Notes: generated from the letters alone by a model not told the origin. A stretch of DNA of 64,000 nucleotides from Atrichornis clamosus (GCA_013400975.1 WBMZ01006400.1:186001-250000), one strand, 5' to 3'; numbered from the stretch's first letter, positions 1-14,200 are shown. Numbers and translations are program-made.

Positions 1-2533
1 AAAAGGCACCTAAACCCAATTTCTATCTGCCACTTAAACAGAAAATCTTATAGAAAAGCCCTTGGAATACCACATGGAGGAGGCAAAATGTACTATATTT
101 GAGACATTATTAAAATGACAAAGACAAAACCTGGTGAGATTTTTCTATATATTGTAAGAAATATTTGTCAGTTTGGGAGACTATTTTAAAGAGAAGAGCT
201 TTTCAGCTTTTCATTACTGGTTTGAGGCTTTGCCAACTCAAGAGTCTGCAACATCTCATTTTTGAAATAGAACCCAGAAGCACCACTGGGAGTAACGTCT
301 GTTAAAAGAGCTAATTGTCTAATTTATCCACAGAAGCCTGTCAGGGGACCGAAAAATAATAATAGTACCCCATATTGAAATATCTCATTTGATTATCTCT
401 AGTCCACAGGTTTTTAAGGGAGGAATGCTGTCACAAGTAACATAAAGACCTGTAGAAACAACCTAAAATTCTGAAAATCTTGAAGTTTGAACTTCCAGAA
501 TAATCAAACCCCAGTAGATACTGAAATCAAAGGATTGGTTTGGGATCCTTCAGCAAACCATTTCTACAGGTCTTAAAAGCAGTTCTTACTTTTGCCACAT
601 TAAAAAAATCCAAACACATGAATACCTAAGAGATTGCCTTATGTTCCTGATTACAGCAACTCTGTGCCATGGGGCAGGGATGGATTAGTTTGGCATGAGC
701 TAATTCCAGAGTCGTAATGGCTAAAGAGCACACTGCAGAGACACTCACGGGAATTGACTGGTTCAGGTTGGTCTAAGCTAAGAGGTTATTGGCTTGTATT
801 TCATTACAACAGACAGCTATGCCAGAGGATATCTTTACAGAGAATTTGTGTTGATGGTGTTCCCAAGCTGATCATGAGGAAAAGGTCAAATTATTCTCCT
901 TCAGCATTTACACTGAGTTTGTCACCATCCATTTTTGGCTCACACACAAATATGAGGCTATTCTGTAGTGCAACCTCCAGGAGCAAGGAAAGCTCTCTGT
1001 ACCTCTTACATGACTCTGGAAATGAGAAAGGAAGTTTTCTCATAGGATATAGGTCATAACTATGTCCCCTACCATCTGGTCCTCGAAACCCAGTAAAGGA
1101 GGCTGAATATATTGCATTCCTGCAATCTCCATTGACAGTCCCTCAAGGACTGTAACTAACTGGTGAAGTTTCAAACAACCTCCAAACTTCTCTAAGCACC
1201 GCTAGAGCTACAGAAGTCTTATATTGGCTGCCTCAGTAGGAAACTATAAACTCAGTAAGAAAATGTGAGAACTTCCTTCATCTGCTTCCCCTTTTACTAC
1301 AGCTAATCTGCCTGCACGTGCAGTCAGAAAGCATTAATACCTGAAACTCAACTATTTTTTCATGTAATCCTCTTAATCAGTGACAGAGCATTTATATATT
1401 TAATTCTAGACTACATTTGATGGTGGTTAATACTTTAATTAGCTATTTACACATGGCAAAAATTACAGAAGCAATTAAGAATATTCAGATTAATTAAAAG
1501 TATTAGGCAGTATTAAATGTGAGAGAACAGATTTTAATTAAATCTTTTAAGTATTTTTTATAATCTATTCTGTTGAGAAATAAACTATAGTAACACAACT
1601 ATATTCAAATCAGATAGCTTTGCACTATCATCACCATAATGTTTAAAAAGTATTCAAAAACAGTCCTTGAACTTATTCTTTACTGTTTATCAAGAATGCT
1701 ATCCATACAGATTTTCTTTTCTCTCCATCTATTCTCTCCAGTACTGATACAGAGTGACTGTAACAAGCTGAAATGATTGAAATGCTGTCTTAGTCTCACT
1801 GCAGCTTATTTATACTCCACAGAAATATTTGAGAGAAACACCTGTCCGAAAAATTCTGTTCGGAAAAGAAGGATCTTTGTATCTCCTTAAAACTCAGCTC
1901 AATCCAGAGGGCTGTGGATACTCAGCGGATTCCAGCGCCACAGTTCAGGCACTCTTTAGGCAAATCACGACTGTGTCACTGTGTGGATGGACTCCCAGCT
2001 CGTGTTTGTGGGTGTGGTGGTGCTGAGACACACCACGCAGCCCCTGTGAGCTGCTGCTTTGCTGCCCAGCACAGCCCCGAAAAGGCCACGGCCTTCCCCT
2101 ACACAGAACCACCCCTGGTGAGCTGGAAAAAACATATGAAGCACATGAAAACACTGAGGTGAATTATCAGGTTTGTGATTATCTACTACATATAGACCGT
2201 GTCTCAAAGCATGAAATGTGCTTAGTAAAGTGGACTGCAATATCCACATAAATAGGAAACATTAGAAATCAGGTTAGTAACACTTGGATCCCAGAGCAAG
2301 AAAGCAAGTCTTGTAGATGTCAGACAACCTGACATCACGGTTGGTGAATGACACCTCCTCCAACATAATTCCCCTGCAATTTTCTTGATTAAATTACTAG
2401 GAACAAGACAATATTATAAGACACATATCACAAGGTCAATTAGTTCAGGCAGTTTAGAATGTTGGAGCATACAAAAATGCAGATGCCACAACTATTTACA
2501 CTCAGGTTGCTGGTAAGATGTGAATTACTAAAT
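1..2533. other. Non-coding unique DNA, no gene seen
   Basis: This stretch is AT-rich and shows no protein domain or RNA gene. The ATG-started frames in it are about 100 codons or shorter and look random. Bases 1376-1560 are unusually rich in TTAATTA-like cores. Bases about 1900-2110 form a GC-richer patch whose short overlapping frames on both strands match no family I know. A short inverted repeat (CCGAA and TTCGG around a 7-base loop) lies near 1846-1862. Confidence 0.6.
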
Positions 2534-2559
2534 CCAAACTGGAAGAGAGTAGGTTTAGA

Positions 2560-2751
2560 TTGGATATTAGAAAGAAATTCTTTTTTGCGAGAGTGGTGAG
2601 GTCCTGGCACAGGTTTACCAGAGAAGNCAGGTTTACCAGCTGTGGCTGCCCCATCCCTGGCAGTGTTCAAGGCCAAGTTGGATGGGGCTTCGAGCAACCT
2701 GGTCTGCAGGAAGCTGTCCCTGCCCATGGCAGGGGGGTTGGTATGAGATGA
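2560..2751 (+). pseudogene. CR1 ORF2 C-terminal remnant
   Basis: This short open frame (63 codons, one ambiguous) covers the last residues of a CR1 ORF2 and then reads on into the former 3' UTR. Residues 2-22 (DIRKKFFFARVVRSWHRFTRE) align by eye with the conserved C-terminal tail of CR1 reverse transcriptase. The sequence after the N at 2627 is out of register with the family. It is not a functional protein: the endonuclease and reverse-transcriptase domains are absent. Confidence 0.8.
2610..2639. repeat. 12-bp direct duplication around an N
   Basis: CAGGTTTACCAG occurs at 2610-2621 and again at 2628-2639. AGAAG and one N (2627) lie between the copies. Compared with the usual CR1 3' sequence, about 13 bases including the N are extra here. 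The likely cause is an unmerged contig overlap. Confidence 0.85.
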
Positions 2752-2797
2752 TCTTTAAGATTCCTTCTATCCCAAGCCATTCTGTGATTCTATGATG

Positions 2798-5700
2798 CAG
2801 CTTTCTCAAAATATCATGAAGAAAGCTAAAAGGCTTTTAAATTCAGTGTTCTTGCTGTACATATGCAAGCCAGAGTAAGATATTTAAGTTCTTTTACTCA
2901 CAAATGAATCACCCACGTAGTGTCGGTGCTGTTTGTTCCATTCCCATATGTTCCAGTATACTATTTTGTCCTACTTTTGCATGTATACAAAATTAGAATT
3001 GCAAGTTGCATCAATTTTCATCTTTAAATCGGTTTTATTTACAACCTCTAAAGTTCCTTGATTATTTCTAGTAACATTTGCATCAATGTTTGCTTAAATT
3101 ATTCATGACATTTCAGTTATATCATTGGGTGCTTCAAAGTAAAACTCAAAGTAACTTTTCTTTCCTGAGAACAAAGATATACTTTCCTCGCTCTCAAGCA
3201 GAAATTCACAAGAAGATGAAAGAAATGCCAAGAATTGTTAATAAACAAATTTGTGGTGTAAATTATAAACAGAAAAATGAAAATATTCCCAGTGGAAATA
3301 GAAAACTCTGTCTAAACATGCCTCCAAACACCAATTAAGTATATCCAATTAGGATAATATTTGATTTATCTAGGTCAGGACTCAGGAAATTTTTTGCTGC
3401 CTAAGTAACATCCAAATTACACAACTTCCCTGTGTGGGGCATGTGACTGGGGAAAGCTGCAGTGACATCAGGCAGACCTAGAGGAGGACAGAGCCAACTG
3501 GAGACCCTCTGTGTGCTGCAGTCTCTGCTGGTGCCACATGAGCCTGTCCCCAACACATGAAGGGATGGCCTTGCCTTGTCTGCTCCAGACTTGGGGGATC
3601 AACAAAGCAGGAGGTGGGAAAATGCAGGGATCCTGTCCCTGCTGTCTTCCTCCTATAGAGATACACCTTTTTCCTCCAATACATGTAAAGCAAATGAAAC
3701 TATATAAAAGCACATAAGAGCAGCACTTCCACCATGCATTTTTGCTTTAATTCTTCACCCTTGAACTGCTAGAACATGTAAAGCAGGTTTAAGAACCCTG
3801 CAGATTTAATTCACCACAATCTTATTTTCATGTCCTAACACTGAGACAAATACTGTATTTGTATATTCTAATGGAAGAGCAGGACAATATCAAACTTTCA
3901 ATTTAAAGCCTTCAATTTGCTCTCTAAATTAAAAGCTTTTCTTCTTTCAGTAAATACATATAATTACTTTTTTGATGAATATAACAAATTATACCTATGA
4001 ATGAAATGCAACTTCACAGTAAACAAATCATCTATTCAATTTAACGTTATGAAAATGTGGTGACTTTATTTCATAGGACTGAAGTGAATTATTCCCAAAC
4101 AAACCCCACCAAAACCAAACCAATATAAGAAAAATGAGAGACTTATATTTGACAGTAAATTCCTCAGGAGGTTTCCTCAAGTGCATGATTAGACATATTT
4201 ATGTTTTTACAGCATATTTATGATTTCACACCAAATCCTGCAAAACTTGAAGTTTCATATGGCTTTGAATCACAACCAAGTGGAAGTGTCTAAAAGGCTG
4301 CCAATATTTACCCCGTCATGACAATAGAAGTTGATACTGATATTCCAGTGACAAACAGGTCACAAACACTGAAATAAGTGGGTTCTAAATTCTCCAGGAG
4401 AAAAATAGCAAAGTGTGGTTAACAGAAGTTTTGTCTGAGCAGCTTTCCTTGATGAATGATTTCACTGAAGGGTAGAAAAAAAGGCAGTGGTAAACTATAT
4501 TTTATTTGATCCAAATAGAATTGGGAGATGTCAAAAAAACTGATAAAAAGCTACCATATACCCAAAGGAAAATAGATGGGAAAAACTTTAGTTCTTAAAC
4601 CACACATCACGAGCGTGAAAATGTCTGGTATAGGCAAACTAGCAAATGAGAAATGTATAGATGGTAAAAATAAAGTTTGGACTTGGAAACATAAAGAGTG
4701 GGAGAATTTTAAAAGCAGTATAGTAATATTTCTTCCTTAAGATGCTGTTCAAGGATACTGTTCCAATCTTAAAGATCAGTAAATTAAAATTTACTTGAAT
4801 AAGCAAGCTCTTGTAGCTACATTAGAGACTTACTCACAAGGTGACACATAGCTTCAGAGATGAAAACTGCCAACCTAGTTAAATTTTATTAAGGCAGTCA
4901 CATCTTTAGATATGATCACACTGCAGGCATTGCCTATTAAAATTAGATCATTTGACCTTCGTCAGGGAAAAGCCCCCTTCATCTAGCTAAAAAAAACCAA
5001 AATAAATTACTAAGATATCTATATATGGAAGACAAAGGTTTTTATCTACTTCATGTTTCAAATAGCATTATCCTTTGTGGTCTTCAAGATCTTGAACCAA
5101 AATGTAAAAAGTCAGGAAGGTTTGCTAAAGCAAATAATGCGAAGAACAGCGCTACCTTGTCTACAGATAATTTTCTCATAGCCTGCAAACAATTCAGAAC
5201 TAAAGTTCAATTTTCATCAACAAAATGCTAAAATTCATCCACAATCGTATTTGGGGTAACAAATTTATTTTCCAGTTTTAGCTTTTTATTTGCAAATAGC
5301 ACTGTACGACAACCACTGAAGCGGTGCCCAAGGAAGAAACATTTGATTTCAGATCTATTGTTCCTGAACTCCAGCTTGTTTGAAAAGGATAAAAGCCTTG
5401 CAAGAGAAAATTCTGCAAACAGTTGTCATAAATTCAAAGATAAAACTAAGCAATATCTTACAACAAATTCTTTTGACAAAGAGCTACATTAAGCAGAAAA
5501 TTATTCTGGGAGCTTGCAGAGCTGCACGTTCTGGTTCTTGGCACATGGGTGGACTAAGGCCTCACAGCCACAGACTGGAGAAGCTTTGGTGTCACAGAGT
5601 GAACAACTAGTTCTTTTCTTTCCTTCTCTAATGTTTTAGTGTCTATCTTCTTTCTGCTGCTCTAAAACGACTTTATTATAAAGCTGACAAACCATTTCTT

Positions 5701-8700
5701 TTGTTGTCAAGATAACTATTGACCAAATCAGCAAAATAAAAGCCTTGTGTTTTCAGACATCTCAATTTGACTCCAGCTGCACTGTATGAACATATATATT
5801 AGGATACATCTTTTCATATATTCTGAAAATAACTCACCAGGCATTTGACACAATCTATACTAATAATATCAATATTTCAGCTATTTTTAAGGATGTTTCC
5901 TAGAGAAAAAGTAAAGTACTGAGCAGCAGCAACAAATGACCTTTGCTATGCACGTGTACACATTTATATATATTGCTATCTGTCAAGTCAAGAAAGCTGA
6001 TCTCGCATCAAAAGGATTCCCAGACAGTTCTGGGGAGGGATAGAAAAACCCCACAAACATCTTCCTCCTTCACTGCACCCGTTTTCCACTTACAAACAAA
6101 TTAATAAATAAATAAAACACATCAGTGAGTCAGTTAATGCCCATTTATCTGAAAGCAGGGATAAGAAATAAAAATAAAAAGGTTTCTTTTTTTTTTTCCT
6201 CCCAATCTTTCTTATTTTTTTGCCTTCCTCTCATGACTCACAATCTTGGTTTGGCAAGCTTGGCTCGGCAAGCTTGGCTCTGCTTCTGATGACGAATGAC
6301 GCAGTCCTTGTTATCAGGACAGGTCCATATCAGCTCTATTTAATAAAGCAAGAGTTGCAGTTACTTTCTGTCTCTCTGATTTGTACATTCCTTCCTCCTC
6401 AGAGAGCTCTTGGGGGTAATGTTTTCTTTACCTGGAATCACTCCAGAAGAGTCGCCTGCCATTTGTTCAGTGTCTGGTTTTGAGCTGCCCCAAGGTGCTT
6501 AGGTGTTAGGAGTAAGAAGTACCACCAAGCTCCAATAACTCCACTAATTAATTAGGGATTTTGGGGGCACAGAAGGGCTGCTTTACTTTTAACATTTTTA
6601 TTGAAACATCTGCCCTCTCAGATAGTTGTCTTAGAGGAAATTCTGGGCTAACTGAACCCTTTCAGCTGCCAGAACTGACATTTCAGATTCTCTTCTAGTC
6701 CACCAAGCGGATATCTCATTAGGGACTACGCATGTGCCAGGGCTTTGAGGAAATTTTTACTGCCCTTTCCATGATAAAACACTTGACAGTGCTGAGGCAT
6801 ACTGAAGTTATAATTCAAATAAAAATGTTCATTGAAATACCTGGAATCTTTGAAAAGCAGCTTGTGAAATGGTTGTCAACATGGTGAAAAGGTGAGACAT
6901 ATGAAAAAAGCCAACTCCCCAGGTTGGGGTAGCCTGTGCTATGCATCTCTTTTCCTCAGGTAAAAAAATAATATGGCCTCATTGACTTACTGTTGTGAAA
7001 GCATTATCTTTGACTACACGAGAAAATAGAGGAGAAAAATCTGCTTTTTCCAGAAGAAGAAAGAAAGGTTAATCCTAAAGTTTCTGAAATAGGCAAAGAC
7101 TGAAAGTTCTCTGGAAACCCTTAAATGCTTGTTCTTATGCCCTTAACTTGCCTCACACACAGTAAAAAAAGAGAAGTATATTGCACTAAAGTTAACAGGT
7201 TATGTGTTTTAAATCCTCAGTGTAGACTAAAATGAGAAACAGAAGTGAAACCTGTGCAGTTGTTGCTGCCTTGGTGGTAGAAATGCAACCACAAACTGCT
7301 CTCTGCAGCCCCTCAGTCTCACCCCAAATCCTGACGGACGCTGTCCTCACCACTCTTGCTACAGCCCTGCTCCTCAGCCACCTGTTTCACCCTCTTATCA
7401 AAAGCTTTTACTCAAACACTCTTTTTAAGTAAAGAACTCCTCTATTGGTCTGGACAAAGATCTCTTTCAGACTCTAGTAGGATACACTTTAAATGCCAAC
7501 AGGATTCCAGCAACTGGCAGGTTTTTCCCCTGGTGATTCCCTGGCTTTCACCTCTTTCACAACAGCAGCTTTCCCAAACAGAAGTGCCAGGGCACCGATG
7601 ATTTTGTTCTCTTCTCAACATTCATAATATAAGGAGAACCCTTGGGTACAGACAACTCCTTGAAATCCATGTCAAAATGTCTCTGCACTACAAAACACTG
7701 CCTGTCTAGAAGGGAACACTCATTCTCTAAAGACTACATTTCCAGAAGTATAGCTGCTTTTTAACCAAGATACACCTGTGGAATCTGTCTTTGAGTGACT
7801 ATGTCGAAAGATCTTGGGCTGTATTCAGGGTGCTACTGTACTTCTGTGTCTTTGGAAATAATTGGCATCTTGCACTCGATCCACTCTCACATGACAAACT
7901 TCCTTGGTCCAAAGGGATCTTCCACTACTCACCTTATTGTTGCAAATTTCTGATGTGAAAATTCTACTTACAAAATAAAAATGCTATTTTACTACAAAAA
8001 GCCCTTGCCCAACTAGTAATGAATGAAAAATAACATTAATAACTTGGTCCATGTTTTGCCACAGTTCTTTTCTTACCATAATACAACCAAGTAAATGAAA
8101 ATCTGATGGAATATAAAAAATATCATGCCTTAGAAATACTCATTCTTACAAACATATCTTAGAAATAATAGCATTCCTATTAACAACTTGTCTATTTAAT
8201 CCTGTAACTTTTTCTGTGCTCACCATTTGATAAAATTTGACAATGTAAAATTCAGCTGCAAAAGTGCATATAATGAGTGCAGGCTGAAACATCACACTGT
8301 CTTCCTTGGGGCTAATCATTTTATAATGAGTTTAGTGAAAAGCACCTATGCAATAAGTTGTAGCTGACAGCAGCCCAAGGGAACCTTTAAGTGCTAAAAA
8401 CGAGCTTCTGAGAGATGTTGAATCTCATCTTTTTGAGGATAGAAAAAGTGTTTCTTTCTAAAATACACACGGTTTCAAGTAGACATAAATCAAACAGATG
8501 GCAAAAAATTTGTATTGCTATGGGCTTTATCCTGTTTTTATTCTTACACTCTTATGAGGTAATAGATACTTTAAGAAGAGTAAGATTAGTCATTCTGCTA
8601 GAGATCCAATTATATTAATTTGTGACTCTATACTACTTGGACTTTTTTGAGTCAACTTGGCTTTGTGAGTTACACAGCTCAAATGAAGACCTCTAGTCCC

Positions 8701-11156
8701 TTCTCTGGTGGAAGAATCTCAGAGCACATAATTCCTCCCAACCAGATCCACACAGTGGAATCATGCCTTTTGTTTTGTTTTTTCCCCAGCAGCAAAAGCT
8801 CTCTATGTAGAGCTGTGCTGCCAATACATTGGTTTGTATACCTGAACAATTAGTTGCTGTCTGAAATATGAAAAAACTTATTTAATTGTTTACTCTTTAT
8901 TTATATTTTTCTGATTCAAAGATGAGTTTTCAGAGGCACAGGAAATTCTTAAAGAATTCTGACAAGAGTTTAGTTTTCCAGACTCAAAGCATTCAAGATA
9001 AGCTCCAAATATGAAATACTGGCTGCTTATCTGAATTGGAATCCACATCCAAATCATTTCAAGTGAGTCATTATAACCAGTGGCCGTTAGGTTGCTATGG
9101 CTATCAACAACACAGACTTCATGTGAAGATGGGATGAAGTTCATAATTCAATTACAAGGATGACTGCCTAATCCACTGAATAAAATGGACATAAAGGGTA
9201 AAATAAATAAAACTGTCACCTGAGTTTAATGAGATTCTTTGACACAAAAAGAAGTAAATTTAGTCAATTCCCCCACAAATACTTGCTGAAAATGTAGATA
9301 TTTATCACTTAAATCCAGATTTAATTGTAGCATAAATTCAATTTAAACAGAGTGCACTGAGTTACAACTGTATTGTATTAACAGAAAGCATAATTCATCC
9401 ATGCTTAATAGCTAACAATAGCATGGGAAGGAGAATCACATTTGAATAAGGACCACTATCTGAACTCCTGGGCATGCTAGGTAGAATTCTGCCATTAAAC
9501 AGAGCAATATAAAAATTGCAAAAATGCTTCCTATATTGTTACAAATTGACACAATAATTGTTGGTCTATTTTCCAGGAACTATTGATTTCTAGAATTGAT
9601 GTTGCAATTAATATATACCAAGATGCACTGAAGTTAATTAAATTAGGTAAATTAAATCTCAGAAAGATAATAGCTATTAATTTAACATTAGAACATCAAA
9701 GAGTAAAAACTAGGAAATAAACAATAGTGAAACAAGTTTAATTTAGTAATGTAGGAAAAATTCTAATGACTATATGAAAACTGCTGTAATCTCACTGCAG
9801 ATATAACTAAAACAGTTTAATTTCCATTAAGCATTTTTTAGACTCAATTCAATTTGCTTGGTAATTGTTTTATGAGATCACCAAACTTCAGTCTGAGGAA
9901 GGCAAGTATAGAGCAAACAGACTTCTCTACCATTCTGCTAGTTTTGAAGTCCAATAACACCACGGCTTATGCCCCTATAAAGAAAATATTTACTTATGAT
10001 CTACTGAAATATGACACACTTTGGAATCCACATTCTGCTTCAAATCTAACCCATGAACACTGAGACTACCAAACAGTGTGCTCTTCCTGGTATTATTCTG
10101 CTAAACAGGTCCAATGCACAATAAACACTGTTTTCTCAGAAAAACTTGACAAAAATAAGAATAGGCCCAAACCTTCATGCCACAGGCCTATCATCTCATT
10201 AGAGTTTTGATACTTGCATTTGTTTAAATTGATGTAGTTCAGTGAATTTATATTTTAAATTATTGGTGGGAAGTAAGAGATTCCTCCCAACAGTTTCTTT
10301 TGCTGTGTGGGGCAGGTGTCCCTTTCCTAAAGCTCCATCCTGGGTGTTCCTCTTGCCCTCTTCCCCCTTTCTCTACTTTTCTTTGTCCTGCACATGTTGT
10401 AGACTCAGTGCCTTAGAGATGTAACACATTTTCTAGGGCTGCATCTGCAGCAGGCTGAAAGAGCCAAGTTTGCTGTTTCTTTTTTCCTTCTCACAGGTGT
10501 ATCAGAAAATTATTTTTGTAAAACAGAGGCTCTTCACAGCATACGTGTGGTCCTTGACATGGCAGGTATAAAGCTCTCTGGCAAAGGGAAAAAACAATCC
10601 CTACATTACTACTTTGAAGGAAAAATGTTCCCCTTGGGTATTAGCTCTCAGTCCTAACTATATCATTAAATGAGGAGACAAAATGACTTTTGCTCATTAA
10701 ATGCATTACCATAAACCTGTATTATTTAGAGTCACACAGAACAAAGATGACCAAATAACTACATCACAGTCAATATTACATTTTCTTACACAGCCACCAA
10801 TACCATCATTTATTTTACCCTCTGTTTATACTTAAACTGAAATTGGTCTAAACAAAAGCAATTGCATTGTTACAGTCTTGGAACTAAGCCAGATACCTGA
10901 ACATTCAAAACGTTTTAGTAAAGTAGTTCCTTCAGGAGATAGATAGGAATTTCCTGACATTACAAACACTTTTTAAAAAGCAAACCCTTCTATTATCTCT
11001 GTACTAAGATGGAAACTAACCTTAGAATGGGAAAAGAAAAATAACCAACAAACCCACACCCAGTTTGACTTTCTTCTGTGATGAAATGTCTTCCAACTAT
11101 TGACCATTTTTCCTCCACAAACTAAAATGTTGGAGTTATATATTCCAACTAAACCA
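2798..11156. other. Non-coding unique DNA, no gene seen
   Basis: About 8.4 kb of AT-rich sequence without a recognisable gene. A GC-richer patch at about 3430-3660 has overlapping frames on both strands but no family resemblance. An AC-rich tract lies at 4094-4124 and a 14-bp tandem duplication at 6253-6280. Bases 9590-9740 are very AT-rich with several TTAATTAA-like cores. Frames are at most about 90 codons and appear random. Confidence 0.55.
6253..6280. repeat. 14-bp perfect tandem duplication
   Basis: GGCAAGCTTGGCTC is present twice in direct tandem (6253-6266 and 6267-6280). The unit contains a HindIII-type palindrome. It is probably a simple replication-slippage duplication. Confidence 0.9.
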
Positions 11157-11226
11157 AATCACAGAATGACTTAGGTAGGAAAAGACCTCTAAAATGAGTT
11201 CAACCACTAGATGCCATACTGACAAA
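11157..11226 (-). mobile_element. CR1 LINE 3' tail fragment
   Basis: The motif AATCACAGAATGACTTAGGT, followed by GGAAAAGACCTCTAAAATGA and GTTCAACCACTAG, is the reverse complement of an avian CR1 3' UTR. Only the last 70 or so bases are recognisable. The element is therefore minus-strand, severely 5'-truncated and old. The right-hand boundary is uncertain because similarity fades gradually. Confidence 0.75.
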
Positions 11227-14200
11227 TGGCAAGAATTCCTGCAATCATGCCTTTGACATGAGCAGGGAACATAACTGGTTTTTTGTTACACAGGGATGCA
11301 AAGTATGCTTTCAGCCTGTTGCAAAATCATGACTTAATTCTGCTTATACTAATGCCCTTTGAGAACAATAGATAAAACAAAGTTGCCAAATAAAAATCAA
11401 GAAAGACAAAGGTAAGTAGAAAAAAAAAAATGCAATCTCTCCATTGCTGCTTGCAACTGAAAGAGAATATTTGAACACATGAGACTTCTTTTTGTGACAC
11501 AAAATTGGTAGATTTATTAACCAGTAAGCACAAAGCCCCATAAAAGGCTAAATCTTCAAAGAATATTTTCCTGGTGTCTGCTGCTAAGTAAACATAATCT
11601 ATAAATCCCTCCAAGCTTAAATGGCAGGAAGAAAACCCACTGTTGTAATTACAAGCCAAAGATATTAAAACAACTATCCACTTCATAAATAAATACAGAG
11701 GGAAAACCTCACACTTGTAGTTGGTAGTGGTACAGCTGCTCCCAGGGGCGAGATAATAACTAGGAAGAAACCAAGACTTGCACACTCAGCAAAACCAGAA
11801 AAGTTTATGTACCAAAAATCTGTTACATAGTCACACATCTTCTTACTGGCAAGCAATGCTCAAACAGGTCAACGTGTTTTGGCTTCTAACCACGTCCCTC
11901 AGGACCCAGGGGCAAGGCATCAGTGGCAGCACAACCTCCTTTTTGCAATGGGGCACTAACTTTGGCATACAGCTAAAATAGTGCAAGCATTCCTATGTTA
12001 ATAGGTCAAGGGAAGACATAATTTTTATATGCAGCCATTTCTGCATTGCACCAAGTTTCTTTTAAAAGAGGCTATAAAGGCAGTGATTTCCTAATTTGAG
12101 AATACTCCTGGAGTATAGGGTCTTGGGAAGACAAAGTGCCAATTTATCCAAGGTCTATGCTGCAAGGCTTGAAAAGTCTGCAAGATAAAAGTGTACTCAA
12201 GTAGATATTGGCATGACACAAGTTCTTGGGACCTCTATTTGCAGTAAAAAGTCAGGTGCTACTTCCACCTAGATTTTTGGGAAGCTCGTTTACAAGATAT
12301 CTACATACAAATATTTGATTCCTATTTGACTTCCAAGTGCCAGAATGCCCTCTGTTGGTGTGTGAATGAGAAATAGTCTGTAGATCTTTCCACCTATTAC
12401 TTATAGGCTATAGTGACTTTTAATATGTAAAATATCCATCTTTAAAACAGTGTAGTTCACAGGCACTGGTAGATATGTGAGCTCTTCTGTGTTCACCTCA
12501 AGTCCAAATCTGACAGTATGAATTCATTGTTGCACACAATTTCTCATAAGACAGACAAATCAATTGGAATTCACTTTCACAGCAAAACTAAAGGAAAAAA
12601 ATTACATGAGCTCAGGTCCTGTTACTGTAGCAGTGAAACTGAAATTTAATTCCTTTTCCAATAACTTGCCAAAAGAGACCTCAACAACCTCATGATGTAA
12701 AATCCTTATTTAGATGATGTTGCCAATGGCTGAAGTGACCTGATTTGCCCAGCTTAACCTTCCTGTTATGCTAAAAAGCTGTTTCTGTTATCAAAACATT
12801 TATTTTAATCCAAGCAAGCACACACTTTGATGCTGAATTAAGACTATTTTTATTATCTAAAATGCTTACATCATACTGCTTTGTTGATTTATAAAAACAC
12901 CCTCTCCACCATTGCCTTTCTTAATTCTTATTTATTAACACTAAACATACTTATCTGTCACATTCAAAAATTAATAACAAGTTAGCTTTTGTGCCTTTTC
13001 TTCACTGCTCTGTCTTGTGTTAAATCGGTGTTCAAAACAAACAGAACTATTACCCTTTTCTCTGTCTGCCTCTATTTCCAGACACAAAAAAACCCAGACA
13101 AAAACCACTTGTTAATAAACCAAAGCATTTAACACAAAAAAAGGTAGTCTTCATTTGCCCTCCAACTCCAGTAGTTGTAGAGATTTCATCTCACCTTTCT
13201 CAGCCACAAAAATACTTCCCTACAACATGTTTACAGCCAATCTTTCCTAGCACTGCTTTTTCCATGAGTCCCAACTGTTTCCATCACCTTCTCTAGACTT
13301 GGAAGCAAGCAGAAACTCTGTTTTATTTATTATCACTGAACAAAATGAGAACATGGGTTACATTTTGCAAGAGGGGAATGTAAATAAATATTTAACAATA
13401 TTTAATGTTATTGTAGTCACTTCGACTGAGCTTATATATTCCAAATCCTCTGAACCCCTCCTGACAGTCCCACGCATTGACTATTTATTTACTTGTTACC
13501 AACTACTCTGTGCTTCTTGCAAATGCAGAATCAAAACACAAAAAAATTTCGTTATTTCAACATAAAAAAAGAAGACTGGTTTCATGCTGCTACCAAAATA
13601 AACAAACAATTGAACATACCAAAAAACTGTTTCAGAGATGTTTGAAAACAGTATCAACACTTGATTTCTCTACTTCAAAGAGTGTTAAAGAATCTATGAC
13701 TTGAATTTAGGTCAACCCCTAGATTAAAGTATTTAATATAAGAAAAGAGATATTTGTTTAACACTGTCTGAAACAGAAATGTTTACAGCTGAGATTTAGA
13801 AAATCAGAAGAAATAGGTATCTCAAAATGGAAATCATCAAAACCCACCCATCTACAAACATATTTCTGCTGACATATCTTTAGCTTCATACAACCTTACA
13901 AATAAAGAGGACTGAAAAGTAAATTTATAAAACATGCTTATGAATGCTGAATAATGCAAGTAAGTTTTTAGAATTTGGAGCTGAATTTACCTGAAGAAAT
14001 AAAATATTCTTATGCTATGAAGAGATGAAAAATGAAGTAGAATTTTGGAGCTCCATTTCACACCTGTTTAATTTTATATAAAATATTGGTAAATTTTATT
14101 ACTGTTTTCCTGTTGTTGCAATTCTATTACAATATTTCAGAAGCAAACCTGATCACTTTGTTATCAATTAGAACTGATTTAAGATGATTCCACTTGCCAA

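Larger units (their letters stand above)
2534..2797 (+). mobile_element. CR1 LINE 3' end, 5'-truncated
   Basis: This is the 3' end of a chicken-repeat-1 (CR1) non-LTR retrotransposon in plus orientation. Translation from about 2560 gives LDIRKKFFFARVVRSWHRF followed by TRE, which matches the C-terminal end of CR1 ORF2 reverse transcriptase. The nucleotide sequence then runs into the 3' UTR with the typical CCATCCCTGGCAGTGTTCAA and GATGATCTTTAAGATTCCTT segments. It ends in the diagnostic octamer tail, ATTCTGTG then ATTCTATG, at 2780-2795. CR1 copies in birds are nearly always cut short at the 5' end, as here. A single N at 2627 with a 12-bp flank duplication interrupts the copy. It has no coding capacity. 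Confidence 0.93.

Noticed and set aside
11327..11785. Minus-strand frame of 152 codons, the longest not explained by a repeat.
   Set aside because: The residues are hydrophobic and Cys/Phe-rich from AT-rich DNA. There is no domain, no splice context and no homology I can name.
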